A DNA stretch of 64,000 bases from Pseudonocardia kujensis (GTDB lineage: Bacteria; Actinomycetota; Actinomycetes; Mycobacteriales; Pseudonocardiaceae): NCBI RefSeq assembly GCF_021283305.1, contig NZ_JAJSOK010000013.1, forward strand, positions 62,001-126,000, read 5' to 3'. Shown one piece after another: positions 1 through 9,800 of this stretch. Numbering within the stretch: the first letter of the stretch is position 1; each line of letters starts with the position of its first letter. The position numbers and the translations under genes were made by a program. The notes below the pieces were generated by a model. It searched no databases and was not told where the DNA came from. It saw only the letters and a list, made by a program, of their open reading frames with translations.

Positions 1-531
1 GTCGAGGCCTACGTGCGGGACCACCCGGCGGAGGCCCTGGCGCGGCTCACCCCGGGCCGCAACCTCGGCTGGCCGTACTGCAACCCGGACCCCGACGTCG
101 AGCCGGGTGCCGCCGGCAGCGCCCAGGTGCTCAGCGACGTGCCGTTCACGCGGGACGTGCAGACCAACCCGGACGGCGCCGCGCTCGACTGCGCCGCGCT
201 GCCCCGGGTCGAGCAGGCACTCGGTGGCCACTCGGCGCCGCTGGGGCTGGCGTTCGTCGACGGCGGCCTGCCCGGGGACTTCGCGCACGGGGCGCTGGTC
301 GGGGTGCACGGCTCGTGGAACGCGGAGCCGCCGCGGGCCCCCGAGGTCTCGTTCTTCCCGTGGCGCGACGGCGGGCTGGGGCCGCAACGGACGCTCGTCG
401 GCGGCTTCCAGGCGGCCGACGGCACACGGTGGGGCCGCCCGGTCGCCGCCGTGGCCGGCCCGGACGGGGCCGTGTACGTGACCGACGACGACGCCGGCGC
501 GGTCTACCGGCTGGCCCCGCCGGACCGCTGA
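1..531 (+). CDS. PQQ-dependent sugar (sorbosone/glucose) dehydrogenase-like protein, C-terminal part
   Basis: The reading frame is open from the first base, so the N-terminus lies outside the window. About 176 residues are visible. They carry blocks typical of the glucose/sorbosone dehydrogenase beta-propeller family: [14 protein letters not shown], an HSAPLGLAF segment, [11 protein letters not shown], and the closing [19 protein letters not shown]. Family members oxidise aldoses or sorbosone with pyrroloquinoline quinone, usually as exported or lipid-anchored proteins. Export cannot be judged here because the start is missing. The gene ends about 95 bp before the alcohol dehydrogenase. A short GC-rich inverted repeat (566-579) lies in that gap. 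The family assignment is firm; the substrate is not. Confidence 0.8.
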   Translation, partial: VEAYVRDHPAEALARLTPGRNLGWPYCNPDPDVEPGAAGSAQVLSDVPFTRDVQTNPDGAALDCAALPRVEQALGGHSAPLGLAFVDGGLPGDFAHGALVGVHGSWNAEPPRAPEVSFFPWRDGGLGPQRTLVGGFQAADGTRWGRPVAAVAGPDGAVYVTDDDAGAVYRLAPPDR

Positions 532-626
532 TCCCCCCCGGTGATCTCCGGCACGGGACCAGCGGCCCGCGCACGCGGGACCGGCGACCGTTCCGTTGTG
601 GACCTCCGGCACGCCATGCTGGCGGG

Positions 627-1628
627 ATGAAGGCGTGGATCGTCCGGAGACCGGGACCGATCACGGGCGGCCCGCTGGCCCAGGTGGACCGGGAGGACCC
701 GGAACCCGGCGCGGGCGAGGTCCGGGTGCGCGTGTCGGCGTGCGGGGTGTGCCGCACGGACCTGCACCTGGCGGAGGGGGACCTCGCCCCGCACCACCCC
801 GGGACGGTGCCGGGACACGAGATCGTCGGCGTGGTCGACGCGCTCGGCACGGGCACGCGGCGGTTCGCGATCGGCGACCGGATCGGCATCGCCTGGCTGC
901 GCGGGACCTGCGGGCGTTGCCGCTTCTGCCGGGGCGGGCGCGAGAACCTCTGTCCCGACGCGCGGTTCACCGGCTGGGACGCCGACGGCGGCTACGCCGA
1001 GTTCGCCGTGGTCCCCGAGGCGTACGCGTACGCCCTGCCGCCCGCGCTCGACGACGCGACCGCCGCCCCGCTGTTGTGTGCCGGCATCGTCGGCTACCGG
1101 GCCCTGAAACGGGCGGAGCTGCCGCCGGGCGGGCGGCTGGGCATCTACGGGTTCGGCGCGTCGGCGCACGTCGTGGCGCAGGTCGCGATCGCGCAGGGCG
1201 CCACCGTGCACGTGCAGACCCGCTCGCCCGAGGCCCGGGAGCTGGCGCTCGCGCTCGGCGCCGCCTCCGCCGGTCCGGCGGACGCGGAGCCGCCGGAGCC
1301 GCTCGACGCCGCCGTGACCTTCGCCCCCGTCGGCGGGCTCGTGCCGGTCGCGCTGCGGGCGCTCGACGCCGGCGGCACCCTCGCGATCGCCGGCATCCAC
1401 CTCACCGACGTGCCGGGGCTGGACTACGAGCGCGAGCTGTTCCGCGAGAAGCAGCTGCGCAGCGTCACCGCCAACACCCGCGCCGACGGCGAGGAGTTCC
1501 TGCGGCTCGCGGCGGCGCTCGACGTCCGGCCCGTCGTCGACCCGCGGCCGCTGTCCACGGCGGACCGCGTGCTGGCCGACCTGGCGGCGGACCGGATCAC
1601 CGGCGCCGCCGTACTGCTGCCCGGGTAG
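627..1628 (+). CDS. zinc-dependent alcohol dehydrogenase, MDR family
   Basis: A 333-residue medium-chain dehydrogenase/reductase that probably oxidises a primary alcohol, or reduces an aldehyde, with NAD(P). The catalytic zinc region CGVCRTD is near residue 36, followed by GHEIVG. The structural-zinc loop [15 protein letters not shown], with four cysteines, is near residues 93-107. The Rossmann glycine segment reads [10 protein letters not shown], a slightly non-canonical form. Length is normal for the AdhA/AdhP-like class. The ATG at 627 starts exactly at the conserved MKAWIV beginning; upstream in-frame sequence has no family similarity. It is followed by a convergent gene. Substrate cannot be told from sequence. 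Confidence 0.88.
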   Translation: MKAWIVRRPGPITGGPLAQVDREDPEPGAGEVRVRVSACGVCRTDLHLAEGDLAPHHPGTVPGHEIVGVVDALGTGTRRFAIGDRIGIAWLRGTCGRCRFCRGGRENLCPDARFTGWDADGGYAEFAVVPEAYAYALPPALDDATAAPLLCAGIVGYRALKRAELPPGGRLGIYGFGASAHVVAQVAIAQGATVHVQTRSPEARELALALGAASAGPADAEPPEPLDAAVTFAPVGGLVPVALRALDAGGTLAIAGIHLTDVPGLDYERELFREKQLRSVTANTRADGEEFLRLAAALDVRPVVDPRPLSTADRVLADLAADRITGAAVLLPG

Positions 1629-1693
1629 CCGACCCGCCGACGGAGGTCGGTGGCACGGCGGGCGACGCACGACACGCCGAGGGCGGCGCCCGC

Positions 1694-1894
1694 TCACCGT
1701 CCCCCGACGGCCTGGTCCACCACGGTTGCGAGGCGGGCGAGCAGCTCCTCGGACTCGGCCAGCGTGATCAGGCCGAGCTCGGCCGCCTCCCGGACGTCGG
1801 CGCACAGCACGGCGGTCAGCACGCTCGCGGGGTCCCCGCCGTCGGCGACCGGCCGCAGGTAGGAATGGCCGGGACCGTCCAGGGGTCGTGCCAT
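1694..1894 (-). CDS. small hypothetical protein, 66 aa
   Basis: A 66-residue acidic protein of unknown function. A good ribosome site (GGAGG about nine bases before the ATG at 1894) and high GC3 support it as a real gene. The first third (MARPLDGPGHSYLRPV) is proline/glycine-rich. The rest looks helical (DVREAAELGLITLAESEELLARLATVVDQAV) with a heptad-like leucine/alanine pattern, so a short helical hairpin or dimerisation segment is possible. No transmembrane segment, signal peptide or cysteine pair was seen. It lies directly downstream of the GAF-ANTAR gene on the same strand (98 bp gap) and may share its transcript. I do not recognise a family. Confidence 0.55.
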   Translation of the reverse strand: MARPLDGPGHSYLRPVADGGDPASVLTAVLCADVREAAELGLITLAESEELLARLATVVDQAVGGR

Positions 1895-1992
1895 CCGCCG
1901 CCTCCCTCGACCCGGGCGCCGCAGCGCCGCCGTCCACGATGGGGGCGACGCCGGGGGGCGTACCTCGCCCCGACGGGGTGAGGGGCGGCGGG

Positions 1993-2736
1993 TCAGAGCT
2001 GGTCGCGCCGCTGGGTGAGGGTCTCCGCGATGCGGGCGAGCTTGACGTTGAGCGACTGCGAGGCCGACCGCAGGATCCGGAAGGCCTCCTCGGCGTCGAC
2101 GCCGCGACGCTCCATGAGGATCCCCTTGGCCTGGCCGATCACGTCCCGGCTGCGCACGGCCTCGGTCAGCTGCGTGACCTTCAGCTCGGCGCGGGTGGAG
2201 GCGAGCGAGCCGGCGACCGCGGTGGACGCGTGGGCGGCCAGCACCAGCGCCGTGTCGCGGTCGGCCTGGTCGAGGCCGCCCGGGCGGCGGGAGTAGAAGT
2301 CGAGCGACCCGATCCGCGGCGGGTCCTGCGCGGGGAACAGGCCGACGGCCATCGCGCTCCCGACGCCCAGCTCGGCGGCCGCGGGACCCCACTTCGGGAA
2401 CTCCTCGCCGGCCGCCACGTCCGCGGAGAAGGCGAAGCCGACGCCCGGCACCCGGCTCGCGTCGAGGCAGGGGCCCTCGTCGAACTCGTTCTGCAGCTCG
2501 TCGAGGCGCACGCCCACGGGGTCGGTGGTGGCCGGGGTGTCGATGGTGCCGTCGCGCGAGCGCAGCGAGACGCTGACGATGTCGGCGCCGTTCACCACGC
2601 GCACCGTCGCCTGGGCGATGCGGTCGAGCACGTCCTGCACGGTGGGCGCGTCGAGCAGCTTCTCGGAGAGCGAGACGAACTCGGCGACGAGCGGGGGCGG
2701 GGCCCCCAGGTCGCCGTAGCGGTCGTGCTCCGACAT
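1993..2736 (-). CDS. GAF and ANTAR domain-containing transcription antitermination regulator
   Basis: A 247-residue two-domain regulator. Residues about 15-150 form a GAF domain, which binds small ligands or senses redox state. Residues about 165-240 form an ANTAR domain, with the characteristic VIGQAKGILMERRGVDAEEAF and a three-helix end. ANTAR domains bind paired stem-loops in nascent RNA and prevent termination; proteins with this order are very common in actinomycetes. The start at 2736 is supported by an AGGAGGG ribosome site; a longer frame upstream lacks one. There is no receiver domain, so it is probably controlled by its GAF ligand and not by phosphorylation. Its target RNA was not identified. 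Confidence 0.9.
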   Translation of the reverse strand: MSEHDRYGDLGAPPPLVAEFVSLSEKLLDAPTVQDVLDRIAQATVRVVNGADIVSVSLRSRDGTIDTPATTDPVGVRLDELQNEFDEGPCLDASRVPGVGFAFSADVAAGEEFPKWGPAAAELGVGSAMAVGLFPAQDPPRIGSLDFYSRRPGGLDQADRDTALVLAAHASTAVAGSLASTRAELKVTQLTEAVRSRDVIGQAKGILMERRGVDAEEAFRILRSASQSLNVKLARIAETLTQRRDQL

Positions 2737-3105
2737 GGTGTCCCTCCTGCCCGCGGAGCCGGTGGCGACGAGCCTACGCACCTCGCCCCGGCCTGCCGGG
2801 TGGGGCACCTGGCGCCACCACGGCCCGGTGGATCACACCACGAGGACACGCCCCGGGGGAGCGCGGGCTGCGGGGGGATCGGCGTCCGGGGGCCGGGGCC
2901 GCATTCTCTCTGTGGGGGCGGCGCCCGGCCCGGTCAGGTGGACGGGGGGAACCTTCCACCTGCCGTCGTGTGTACCGACCGTCGGGAACGGGGGGCAAGG
3001 CCCGGGGGCCCGGAGCCGCGAGATTTTGCCGTCGGCTAACCGACCTCTCAGCTCGCTCGTACGTCGGCCGTCGATCCGCGGCGGCCGGCTCGGGATGATG
3101 GCCCG
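2737..3105. other. 369-bp divergent intergenic region without a gene
   Basis: Separates the leftward GAF-ANTAR gene from the rightward two-component system, so it should hold both promoters. I see no convincing small gene and no clear -35/-10 pair. The only notable elements are several G/C-rich short inverted repeats and the palindrome at 3031-3044, listed separately. Confidence 0.5.
3031..3044. promoter_or_regulatory. palindrome GTCGG-CTAA-CCGAC upstream of response regulator
   Basis: Perfect 5-bp arms with a 4-bp centre, about 62 bp before the response-regulator start. The AT-containing centre stands out from its surroundings. It could be an operator for autoregulation, but OmpR-type regulators usually use direct repeats, so this is a weak assignment. 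Confidence 0.3.
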
Positions 3106-3801
3106 GTGAGCGCGCGCATCCTGCTCGTCGAGGACGACCGGGGCCTGGGGGAGGGCCTGGTCGAGAGCCTCACGCAGCACGGGCACGAGGTGGTGTGGGC
3201 GCACACCGGCCGCGCGGCCCTCGACTGCGCCGGGGCGCGGGAACCCGACCTCGTCCTGCTCGACCTCGGGCTGCCCGACATGGACGGCATCCGGGTCTGC
3301 CGGGCGCTGCGGGCGCGGTCCGCCGACGCCGTGGTGGTGATCCTGACGGCCCGCGGGGCGGAGATGGACGTCGTCGTCGGGCTCGACGCCGGCGCGGACG
3401 ACTACCTCACCAAGCCCGTCCGCCGCGAGGAGCTGCTCGCCCGCGTCCGCGCGCACCTGCGCCGGGGCAGGCCGGGGCCGCCGGGCGACCCCGTGCGGCT
3501 GGGCGACCTCGAGCTCGACCTGCGGGAACGCCGGGTGGTCGTGGCCGGGCGCGAGCTGGTGATGCGGGCGAAGGAGTTCGACCTGCTGGAGCGGCTGGCC
3601 CGCGACCCCGGCGCAGCGCTGAGCCGGCGGACCCTGATGGCCGACGTGTGGGACGACCACTGGGGCGGGTCCACCAAGACCCTCGACGTCCACGTGGCGG
3701 CCCTGCGCCGGCGGCTGTCGGGCTTCCCGGCCGGGACCCGGCTGCCGCGGATCCGCACCCTGCGCGGGCACGGCTACCGCCTGGAGCCGCCGACGGCCTA
3801 G
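3106..3801 (+). CDS. two-component response regulator, OmpR/PhoB family
   Basis: A 231-residue DNA-binding response regulator. The receiver domain (about 1-120) has the acidic pocket EDD at 9-11, the phospho-acceptor Asp53 in LVLLDLGLPDMDG, and Lys103 in YLTKPV. A winged-helix trans_reg_C domain (about 130-228) ends RIRTLRGHGYRLEPP. The GTG at 3106 gives the usual family N-terminus (MSARILLVEDD). It lies 57 bp upstream of a histidine kinase on the same strand, which is almost certainly its partner. The MFS gene and the NRPS-like gene downstream are plausible targets by position only. The stimulus is unknown. Confidence 0.92.
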   Translation: MSARILLVEDDRGLGEGLVESLTQHGHEVVWAHTGRAALDCAGAREPDLVLLDLGLPDMDGIRVCRALRARSADAVVVILTARGAEMDVVVGLDAGADDYLTKPVRREELLARVRAHLRRGRPGPPGDPVRLGDLELDLRERRVVVAGRELVMRAKEFDLLERLARDPGAALSRRTLMADVWDDHWGGSTKTLDVHVAALRRRLSGFPAGTRLPRIRTLRGHGYRLEPPTA

Positions 3802-3858
3802 CCTTCATCCTCCGCGACACCGGCGGGACCGGGCCGGATCCGCCGCGACCTCGCGAGG

Positions 3859-5358
3859 GTGGGGGTGACCGTGCGAGGGACCGCTCGCGTCCGCACCCGT
3901 ATCGTCTCGCTCTCCGTGGCGATCGCCGCGATCGCGGTGACCCTCTTCGGCGTGCCGCTCGGCCTCGGCCTCGCCCGCTACGCCGTGGCCGACGAGGGCG
4001 TCGTGCTGCAGCGGCTCGCCGACCTGACCGCCGCGGCCGTGCTGACCGACCTGGCCCACGACCGCGTCCCCGCGGTGCTGCCCGGGTCGGGGACGCCCGC
4101 GACCACGCTCGGGCTCTACGACGACGGCGGCCTGCTCGCGGCCGGCGACGGCGCCCCGACCGGCGACGAGCACGTCAGGGCCGTGCTCCGGGGCGCGGGC
4201 CCGGAGGTCGTGCGGAGCGGCGGCGACATGATCGCGACCGTCCCCGTGCTGGGCGAGCACGAGGTCATCGGCGCGGTCCGGGCCGCCCGCCCGGTGTCGG
4301 TGGTCTACGCCGGCCTGGTCCCGTTGTGGCTGGGGATGCTGGTCCTGGCCGCGCTCGTCCTGGTCGCCGCGTGGGCCATCGCCCGACGGCAGGCCCGGCG
4401 GCTCGCGCACCCGCTGGAGGACCTGGCCGTGCTGGCCGGCCGGCTCGGCGACGGGGACTTCAGCGTGCGGCCGCGGCGGGCCGGGCTCGCGGAGGTCGAC
4501 GCGCTCGGCGCCGCCTTCGCCAGCACCGCCGCCCGGCTCGACGAGCTCCTCGCTCGCGAGCGGGCCTTCTCCGCCGAGGCGTCGCACCAGCTCCGCACGC
4601 CGCTGGCCGCGCTGCGCCTGCGCCTGGAGAACGCCCGGGCGGACGCACGCCCGGGCGTCGAGCTCGGTCCCGCGCTCGACGCCGCCGTCGCGGAGACCGA
4701 GCGGCTGACCCGTACGGTCGAGGAGCTGCTGGCGCTCGCCCGGGCCCGGGACGGTGCCGGGCGGGCCCCGGTCGACCTGCACGCCGTGCTCGACGAGGTG
4801 GCCGAGACCTACCGGCCGCGGCTCGTCGCGGAGGGACGGGGGCTCGACCTCGACCTCGACGGGGTGGGCGACGGGGAGCCCGACGGCGGCGCGCCCACGG
4901 TCGTCGGGTCGCGGGCCGCGATCGGCCAGGTCCTCGCGGTGCTGCTGGACAACGCGGTGCGGCACGGCGGGGGCGCCGTCCGGGTCGGTCTCCGCGACGT
5001 GGGCGACGCGGTGGCGGTCGACGTCGGCGACGAGGGCCCGGGGTTCGCGAACGGGCATCCCGAGCGCGACGGCGGTCCGTCCGGGCCCGACACCCCGGGC
5101 GAGGGCCTGGGCATCGGCCTCCCGCTCGCCACCCGGCTGGCCGAGGACCAGGGCGGCCGGCTCGTCGTCTCGCGGGAGAGCCCGCCGGTCATGACGCTCT
5201 TCCTGCCGCTCGAGAACCGCGAGGACCGGGAGGACCGGGAGGACCGGGAGGACGGCAGGCCGGGCGGGGCGGCGGGGGCGACCTCTCCGGGGACGGTGCC
5301 TCCGGCCCGGCCGGGCACGGGGGCTGACGGGACGCGGGCCGGCCGGGACGCGGGCTGA
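3859..5358 (+). CDS. sensor histidine kinase with HAMP domain
   Basis: A 499-residue membrane kinase paired with the preceding regulator. An N-terminal transmembrane helix (about 15-38) is followed by an extracytoplasmic sensor of about 110 residues and a second helix (about 150-172). Next come a HAMP linker, a HisKA domain with the phospho-acceptor His243 in EASHQLRTPLAAL, and a HATPase domain with an N-box (LLDNAVRHG), DEGPGF and GLGIGLPLA. The C-terminal tail is an oddity: four EDR-type repeats (from 9-bp DNA repeats at 5221-5256), then a glycine/proline-rich stretch. The GTG at 3859 was taken; a GTG four codons later is equally possible. Confidence 0.9.
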   Translation: MGVTVRGTARVRTRIVSLSVAIAAIAVTLFGVPLGLGLARYAVADEGVVLQRLADLTAAAVLTDLAHDRVPAVLPGSGTPATTLGLYDDGGLLAAGDGAPTGDEHVRAVLRGAGPEVVRSGGDMIATVPVLGEHEVIGAVRAARPVSVVYAGLVPLWLGMLVLAALVLVAAWAIARRQARRLAHPLEDLAVLAGRLGDGDFSVRPRRAGLAEVDALGAAFASTAARLDELLARERAFSAEASHQLRTPLAALRLRLENARADARPGVELGPALDAAVAETERLTRTVEELLALARARDGAGRAPVDLHAVLDEVAETYRPRLVAEGRGLDLDLDGVGDGEPDGGAPTVVGSRAAIGQVLAVLLDNAVRHGGGAVRVGLRDVGDAVAVDVGDEGPGFANGHPERDGGPSGPDTPGEGLGIGLPLATRLAEDQGGRLVVSRESPPVMTLFLPLENREDREDREDREDGRPGGAAGATSPGTVPPARPGTGADGTRAGRDAG

Positions 5359-5454
5359 GATGAAGGCGGGCCGACATGAACGCGGGCCGGTACGGTCGGC
5401 CCGCTCGTGAGGCGGTCCGGTGTGGGCCGACGCAGGAAGGGAAGGACGCCGGGC

Positions 5455-6732
5455 ATGGCCGACACCCCCGCCCAGCCGGACGACCGCCGGGAGAGCACGG
5501 CCGGCGCGGGAGGTGCGGCCGCGGGGGCCGGTCCGCGGCAGGGCGTGCTCCTCCCGCTGTACGCCGCCGGGTTCGTCACGGCGTTCGGCTCGCACGCCGT
5601 CGCGACGGGCGCCGGTGCCGAGACCGGGTCCGGGCAGCTGTCCGTGCTGGCACTCGGCCTGGTCCTGGCCGTGTACGACGGGGCGGAGATCCTGCTCAAG
5701 CCGGTGTTCGGCTCGCTCGCCGACCGCGTCGGCCCGCGGCGGGTGCTGCTGGGCGGCCTCGCCGCGTTCGCCGCGGTGTCCCTGGTCTACGTGCTCGTCG
5801 CGCTGGGCGGGGGGATGGCGGCGGGGCCGGGCTCGGCGGTGGCGCTGACCCTGGCGCGGCTCGGGCAGGGGGCGGCCGCCTCGGCGTTCTCGCCGGCGGC
5901 CGGGGCGATGGTGGGGCGGTTGGGCGCGGGCGGCCGGCAGGGGCGCGTGTTCGGCTCCTACGGAGCGTGGAAGGGCCTCGGCTACACGGCGGGCCCGTTG
6001 ATCGGCGGCGTGGTCCTCACGTTCGCCGGGTTCACGACGCTGTTCGTCGTCCTCGCCGCGGTCGCCGTCGCCGTGACGGTGTGGGCGGCCCTGAGCGTCC
6101 CCGCGGTCCCGCCGCTGCCGCGGCAGCGCCAGACCGTCGTCGACCTCGCGCGCCGGCTCTCCGCACCGGGCTTCCTGCGGCCGACCGCGGCGCTGGCCGG
6201 CACCACGGCGGCGCTGGCCACGGCCGTCGGGTTCCTGCCGGCGCTCGGCACGGCGGCCGGGCTGAGCGCGATCGTCACCGGTGCCGTGGTGGGCTGCCTG
6301 GCGCTCTCCTCGACGCTGGTCCAGCCGCGGGCCGGCCGGGCCCACGACCGCGGGAGGTTGAGCACGCGGACGGCACTGGCGGCGGGGTTCGCGCTGATGG
6401 TCGCCGGTTTCGTCCTGGCCGCGACGGTCCCGGGGATCGTCGCGCTGGTGGCGGCGGCCGTCGTCATCGGCCTCGGGGTCGGGGTCGCGACCCCGGTCGC
6501 GTTCGCGTCGCTGGCCGCCTCGTCCCCGCCGGAGCGGCTCGGCCAGACGATGGGCTCGGCGGAGGTCGGGCGGGAGCTCGGCGACGCGGGCGGGCCGCTG
6601 CTGGTCGGCGTCGTGGCCGCGGCCGCCTCCGTCGCCGTCGGCCTGGGCGCGCTGGCCGCGGTGCTCGCCGTCGTCGGGACGGCGGCGGTGGCGGGGCGCT
6701 CCGCCGCTCGGCCGGCCGACGGGAGCGGCTGA
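5455..6732 (+). CDS. MFS transporter
   Basis: A 425-residue major-facilitator protein with about 12 predicted membrane helices. The loop 2-3 signature appears as GSLADRVGPRRVLLGG. A second-half segment (HDRGRLSTRTALAAGFAL) matches the pseudo-repeat loop. The ATG at 5455 has an AGGAAGGGA ribosome site and was preferred over earlier in-frame codons. It follows the two-component system by 97 bp and precedes the NRPS-like gene, so export of that enzyme's product or of a toxic compound sensed by the kinase is plausible but unproven. Drug/metabolite exporter is the best general call; no substrate motif is visible. Confidence 0.87.
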   Translation: MADTPAQPDDRRESTAGAGGAAAGAGPRQGVLLPLYAAGFVTAFGSHAVATGAGAETGSGQLSVLALGLVLAVYDGAEILLKPVFGSLADRVGPRRVLLGGLAAFAAVSLVYVLVALGGGMAAGPGSAVALTLARLGQGAAASAFSPAAGAMVGRLGAGGRQGRVFGSYGAWKGLGYTAGPLIGGVVLTFAGFTTLFVVLAAVAVAVTVWAALSVPAVPPLPRQRQTVVDLARRLSAPGFLRPTAALAGTTAALATAVGFLPALGTAAGLSAIVTGAVVGCLALSSTLVQPRAGRAHDRGRLSTRTALAAGFALMVAGFVLAATVPGIVALVAAAVVIGLGVGVATPVAFASLAASSPPERLGQTMGSAEVGRELGDAGGPLLVGVVAAAASVAVGLGALAAVLAVVGTAAVAGRSAARPADGSG

Positions 6733-6885
6733 GTCCGGGGGACGGCCCCCACGCGGACGGGGGCCCGCCCCGGCCGGTCCGAGGCCTGTCCCCATGGTCC
6801 GGACCGCCCGGTGCCGACACCCTCGGAACATCCGGTGGACCGCGCCGCTGCGGTCCACGCGTCGGGTGGAGCAGCGGGGGACCAG

Positions 6886-9800
6886 ATGTCGATCACGCAG
6901 TCGGGCGAGCACGGGCCGTCGGCCCCGGGCCGGCCGGACGTGCCGCTCTCGGAGCTGGTCGTCGTCGACCGCCACGAGGCGCAGGGCTGGCGGGTGCGCC
7001 GGCACGAGCGCCTCGACTCGGTGTTCGAGGAACGGTGCGACTGGATCCGCGAGTACGGACGCGCCGGACAGCTCGCCGTCGACGCCCCCGGCGCCGCCCT
7101 GACCTACGACGAGCTCGACGCCCGCGCCAACCGGCTCGCCCGCTACCTGCGGCTGCACGGCGCCGGGGCCGGCGACCGCGTCGCCCTGCTGTTCGACGAC
7201 CGCGTCGAGGCCTACGCCGCGCTGCTCGCCGTGCTGAAGATCGGGGCCACGTGCGTGCCGCTCGACCCGGACGCGCCGGCCGACCGGCTCGCGTTCGTCG
7301 TCGCGGACACCGGGGCGCGGATCGTGCTGAGCCGCTCGCACCTGCGCGGTCGGGTGGCCGGCGTGCGCGCGCTGCGCACCGGCGCGGCCGAGGTGCTCGC
7401 GGTCGACGACGCGGCGGCGCTGATCGCGGAGATGAGCCCGGCGCGGCTGCAGCCCGCGGAGCGCGGCGGCGCCGCCGACCGGCCCGCGTACGTCGTCCAC
7501 GTCGCCGACGCCTCGGGCTGGTCCGAGGGCGTCACCCTCGACCACCGCGCCGTCTGCAACGCCGTGCGCATCGCCTCCGAGACCTTCGGCCTCCGCGGGC
7601 ACCGTCTCCACCAGGGCCGCGCGCTGTTCTCCGGCGGCGGCATCGAGGAGGTGTGGATGGCGTGGGCCGCCGGGGCGACGCTGGTGCCCGCGCCCGACGG
7701 GCCCGCGCTGCGCGGCCGGGCGCTGCACGCCGACCTGGAGGCGCGGCGCGTCACGGCGCTCTGCACCACCCCTGCCCTGCTGTCCACGCTCGAGCAGGAC
7801 CTGCCCCGGCTGCGGTTCCTGCTGGTGTCGGGCGAACCCTGCCCACCGGCTCTCGTGGCGCGCTGGCACCGCCCCGACCGGCGCCTGCTCACCGCCTACG
7901 TGCCGCCCGGTGCGAGCGTGACCGCGGCGTGGGCCGAGGCCCACCCGGACAGGCCGGTCACCGTCGGGACGCCGTTGCCCACCTACGCGACCGTCATCCT
8001 CGACCCGGAGTTCCCGCTGGCCCTGCCGCACGGGCAGACCGGCGAGATCGGGGTGGCCGGGCTCGGTCTGGCCTGCGGCTACCTGGACTCGGGCGACGCC
8101 TTCGTCGACGACTTCCTCGGCATCCCCGGCAACCCCTCCGGCCGGATCTACCGCACCGGCGACCTGGGCCGGGTCGACGCCGGAGGGGAGATCGAGTACC
8201 GCGGCCGGATCGCCCTGCAGGTGGTCGTGGGCGGCGAGCGGGTCGACCTCACCGCGATCGAGTCGGTGATGCTCGGGGTGCCCGGCGTGGCGTCGGCGGT
8301 CGTGGTCGCGCACGACGGGCCGGGCGGTCCCGAGCTCGTGGGCTACTACACCTGCCGGTCCGACGGGCCGGCCGACGAGCAGGAGATCCGGGCCCGGCTG
8401 CAGGAGCGGTCGGCCCCCGGCCCCGTCCCGGCGCGGTTCGAGCGGCTGGACGCCCTCCCGCTGACCGCGGACGGCCTCGTCCACCGGGCGGCCCTGCCCG
8501 CCCAGCCCGCGCCGCCGAGCGGCGCCGAGATGTCGGTGCTGCGGGCCGAGAACGCCCGGTTGTACGAGGAGCTGGAGGAGCTCGAGCAGCTGCTGCCGTC
8601 CGAGCCGGCCGAGCCGGCCGAGCCGGCCGAGCCGGCCGAGCCGACCGAGCCGGCCGGGCCGACCGGGCCGGCCGTGCCGCCTACGTCGGACGGGGCCCTC
8701 ACGCTGGACCAGATCCTGCGGACGCCGGCACCCCCGGCGCCCGCCCCCGAGGTCCTGACCGTGGACCAGATCCTGTCCGCGCCGGCCGTCCCGGCTCCGG
8801 TGCCCGCCCCGGTGCCCGCCCCGTCCCCGACCCCCACACCGGTACCGTCCACGCCCGCCCCGTCCACGGCCGGGCTGGCCGCGGCGCTGGCGGGCGTGCT
8901 GGCCGAGGTGCTCGCCGTCGAGCACGTGCCCGTCGACGCCCACGTCTTCGACGACCTGGGCGCGGACTCGATGGTGATGACCCGCTTCTGCGCCCGGCTG
9001 CGCACCCGCGCCGACCTGCCGTCGGTCTCGATCCGGGACGTCTACGCCCACCCGACCGTCGCCGGGCTCGCCACCGCCTTCGCCGGCGCGGCCCCCTCCC
9101 CGGCCCCAGCGGGCGCGACCGTGGCGCAGGGGCTCGCGCAGGTCCTCGCCGAGGTGCTGGCGGTGGACCACGTCCCCGTCGACCGCAACGTGTTCGACGA
9201 CCTGGGCGCGGACTCGATGGTGATGACCCGCTTCTGCGCCCGGCTGCGCGCCCGCGCCGACCTGCCGTCGATCTCCATCCGGGACGTCTACGCCAACCCG
9301 ACCATCGCCGGAATGGCGGCCGCGGCCGCCCCGGCACCCACGCAGGCGTCACCGCAGGCGCCGGTGGTTCCCGTCCGGCACAGCACGGTCGGGTACGTGC
9401 TCACCGGTGCGCTGCAGCTGCTGACCTTCCTGCTCTACGCCACCGGCGTCGGCTACGCGCTGGACCGGGCCTACGTCTGGATCCTGGCCGGCAACGGGCT
9501 GCTGGACGTCTACCTGCGCTCGGCCACCGCCGGCGGGACCGCCTTCCTGGCCCTGTGCCTGCTGCCGATCGTGGCGAAGTGGGTGCTGATCGGTCGCTGG
9601 AAGGAGGGCGAGCTTCCGGTCTGGAGCCTGCGCTACTTCCGGTTCTGGCTGGTGAAGACGCTGGTCCGGGCCAACCCGCTGGCGCTGTTCGTGGTCGGCT
9701 CGCCGTTGTACGCGCTCTACCTGCGCGCGTTGGGGGCGAAGGTCGGGAAGGACGTCGCGATCTTCACCCGGCACCTGCCGATCGCGACCGACCTGCTCAC

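Noticed and set aside
8602..8655. Short regular repeats that could suggest a CRISPR-like or structural array
   Set aside because: They are 9-bp in-frame repeats encoding a Glu-Pro-Ala linker; there are no spacers.
3805..9171. A very long open frame on the minus strand (and similar ones elsewhere, e.g. 5376-10583 on the plus strand)
   Set aside because: Extreme GC content removes stop codons from non-coding frames. The translation is low-complexity Arg/Gly/Pro-rich without any family pattern and lies opposite or across well-supported genes.
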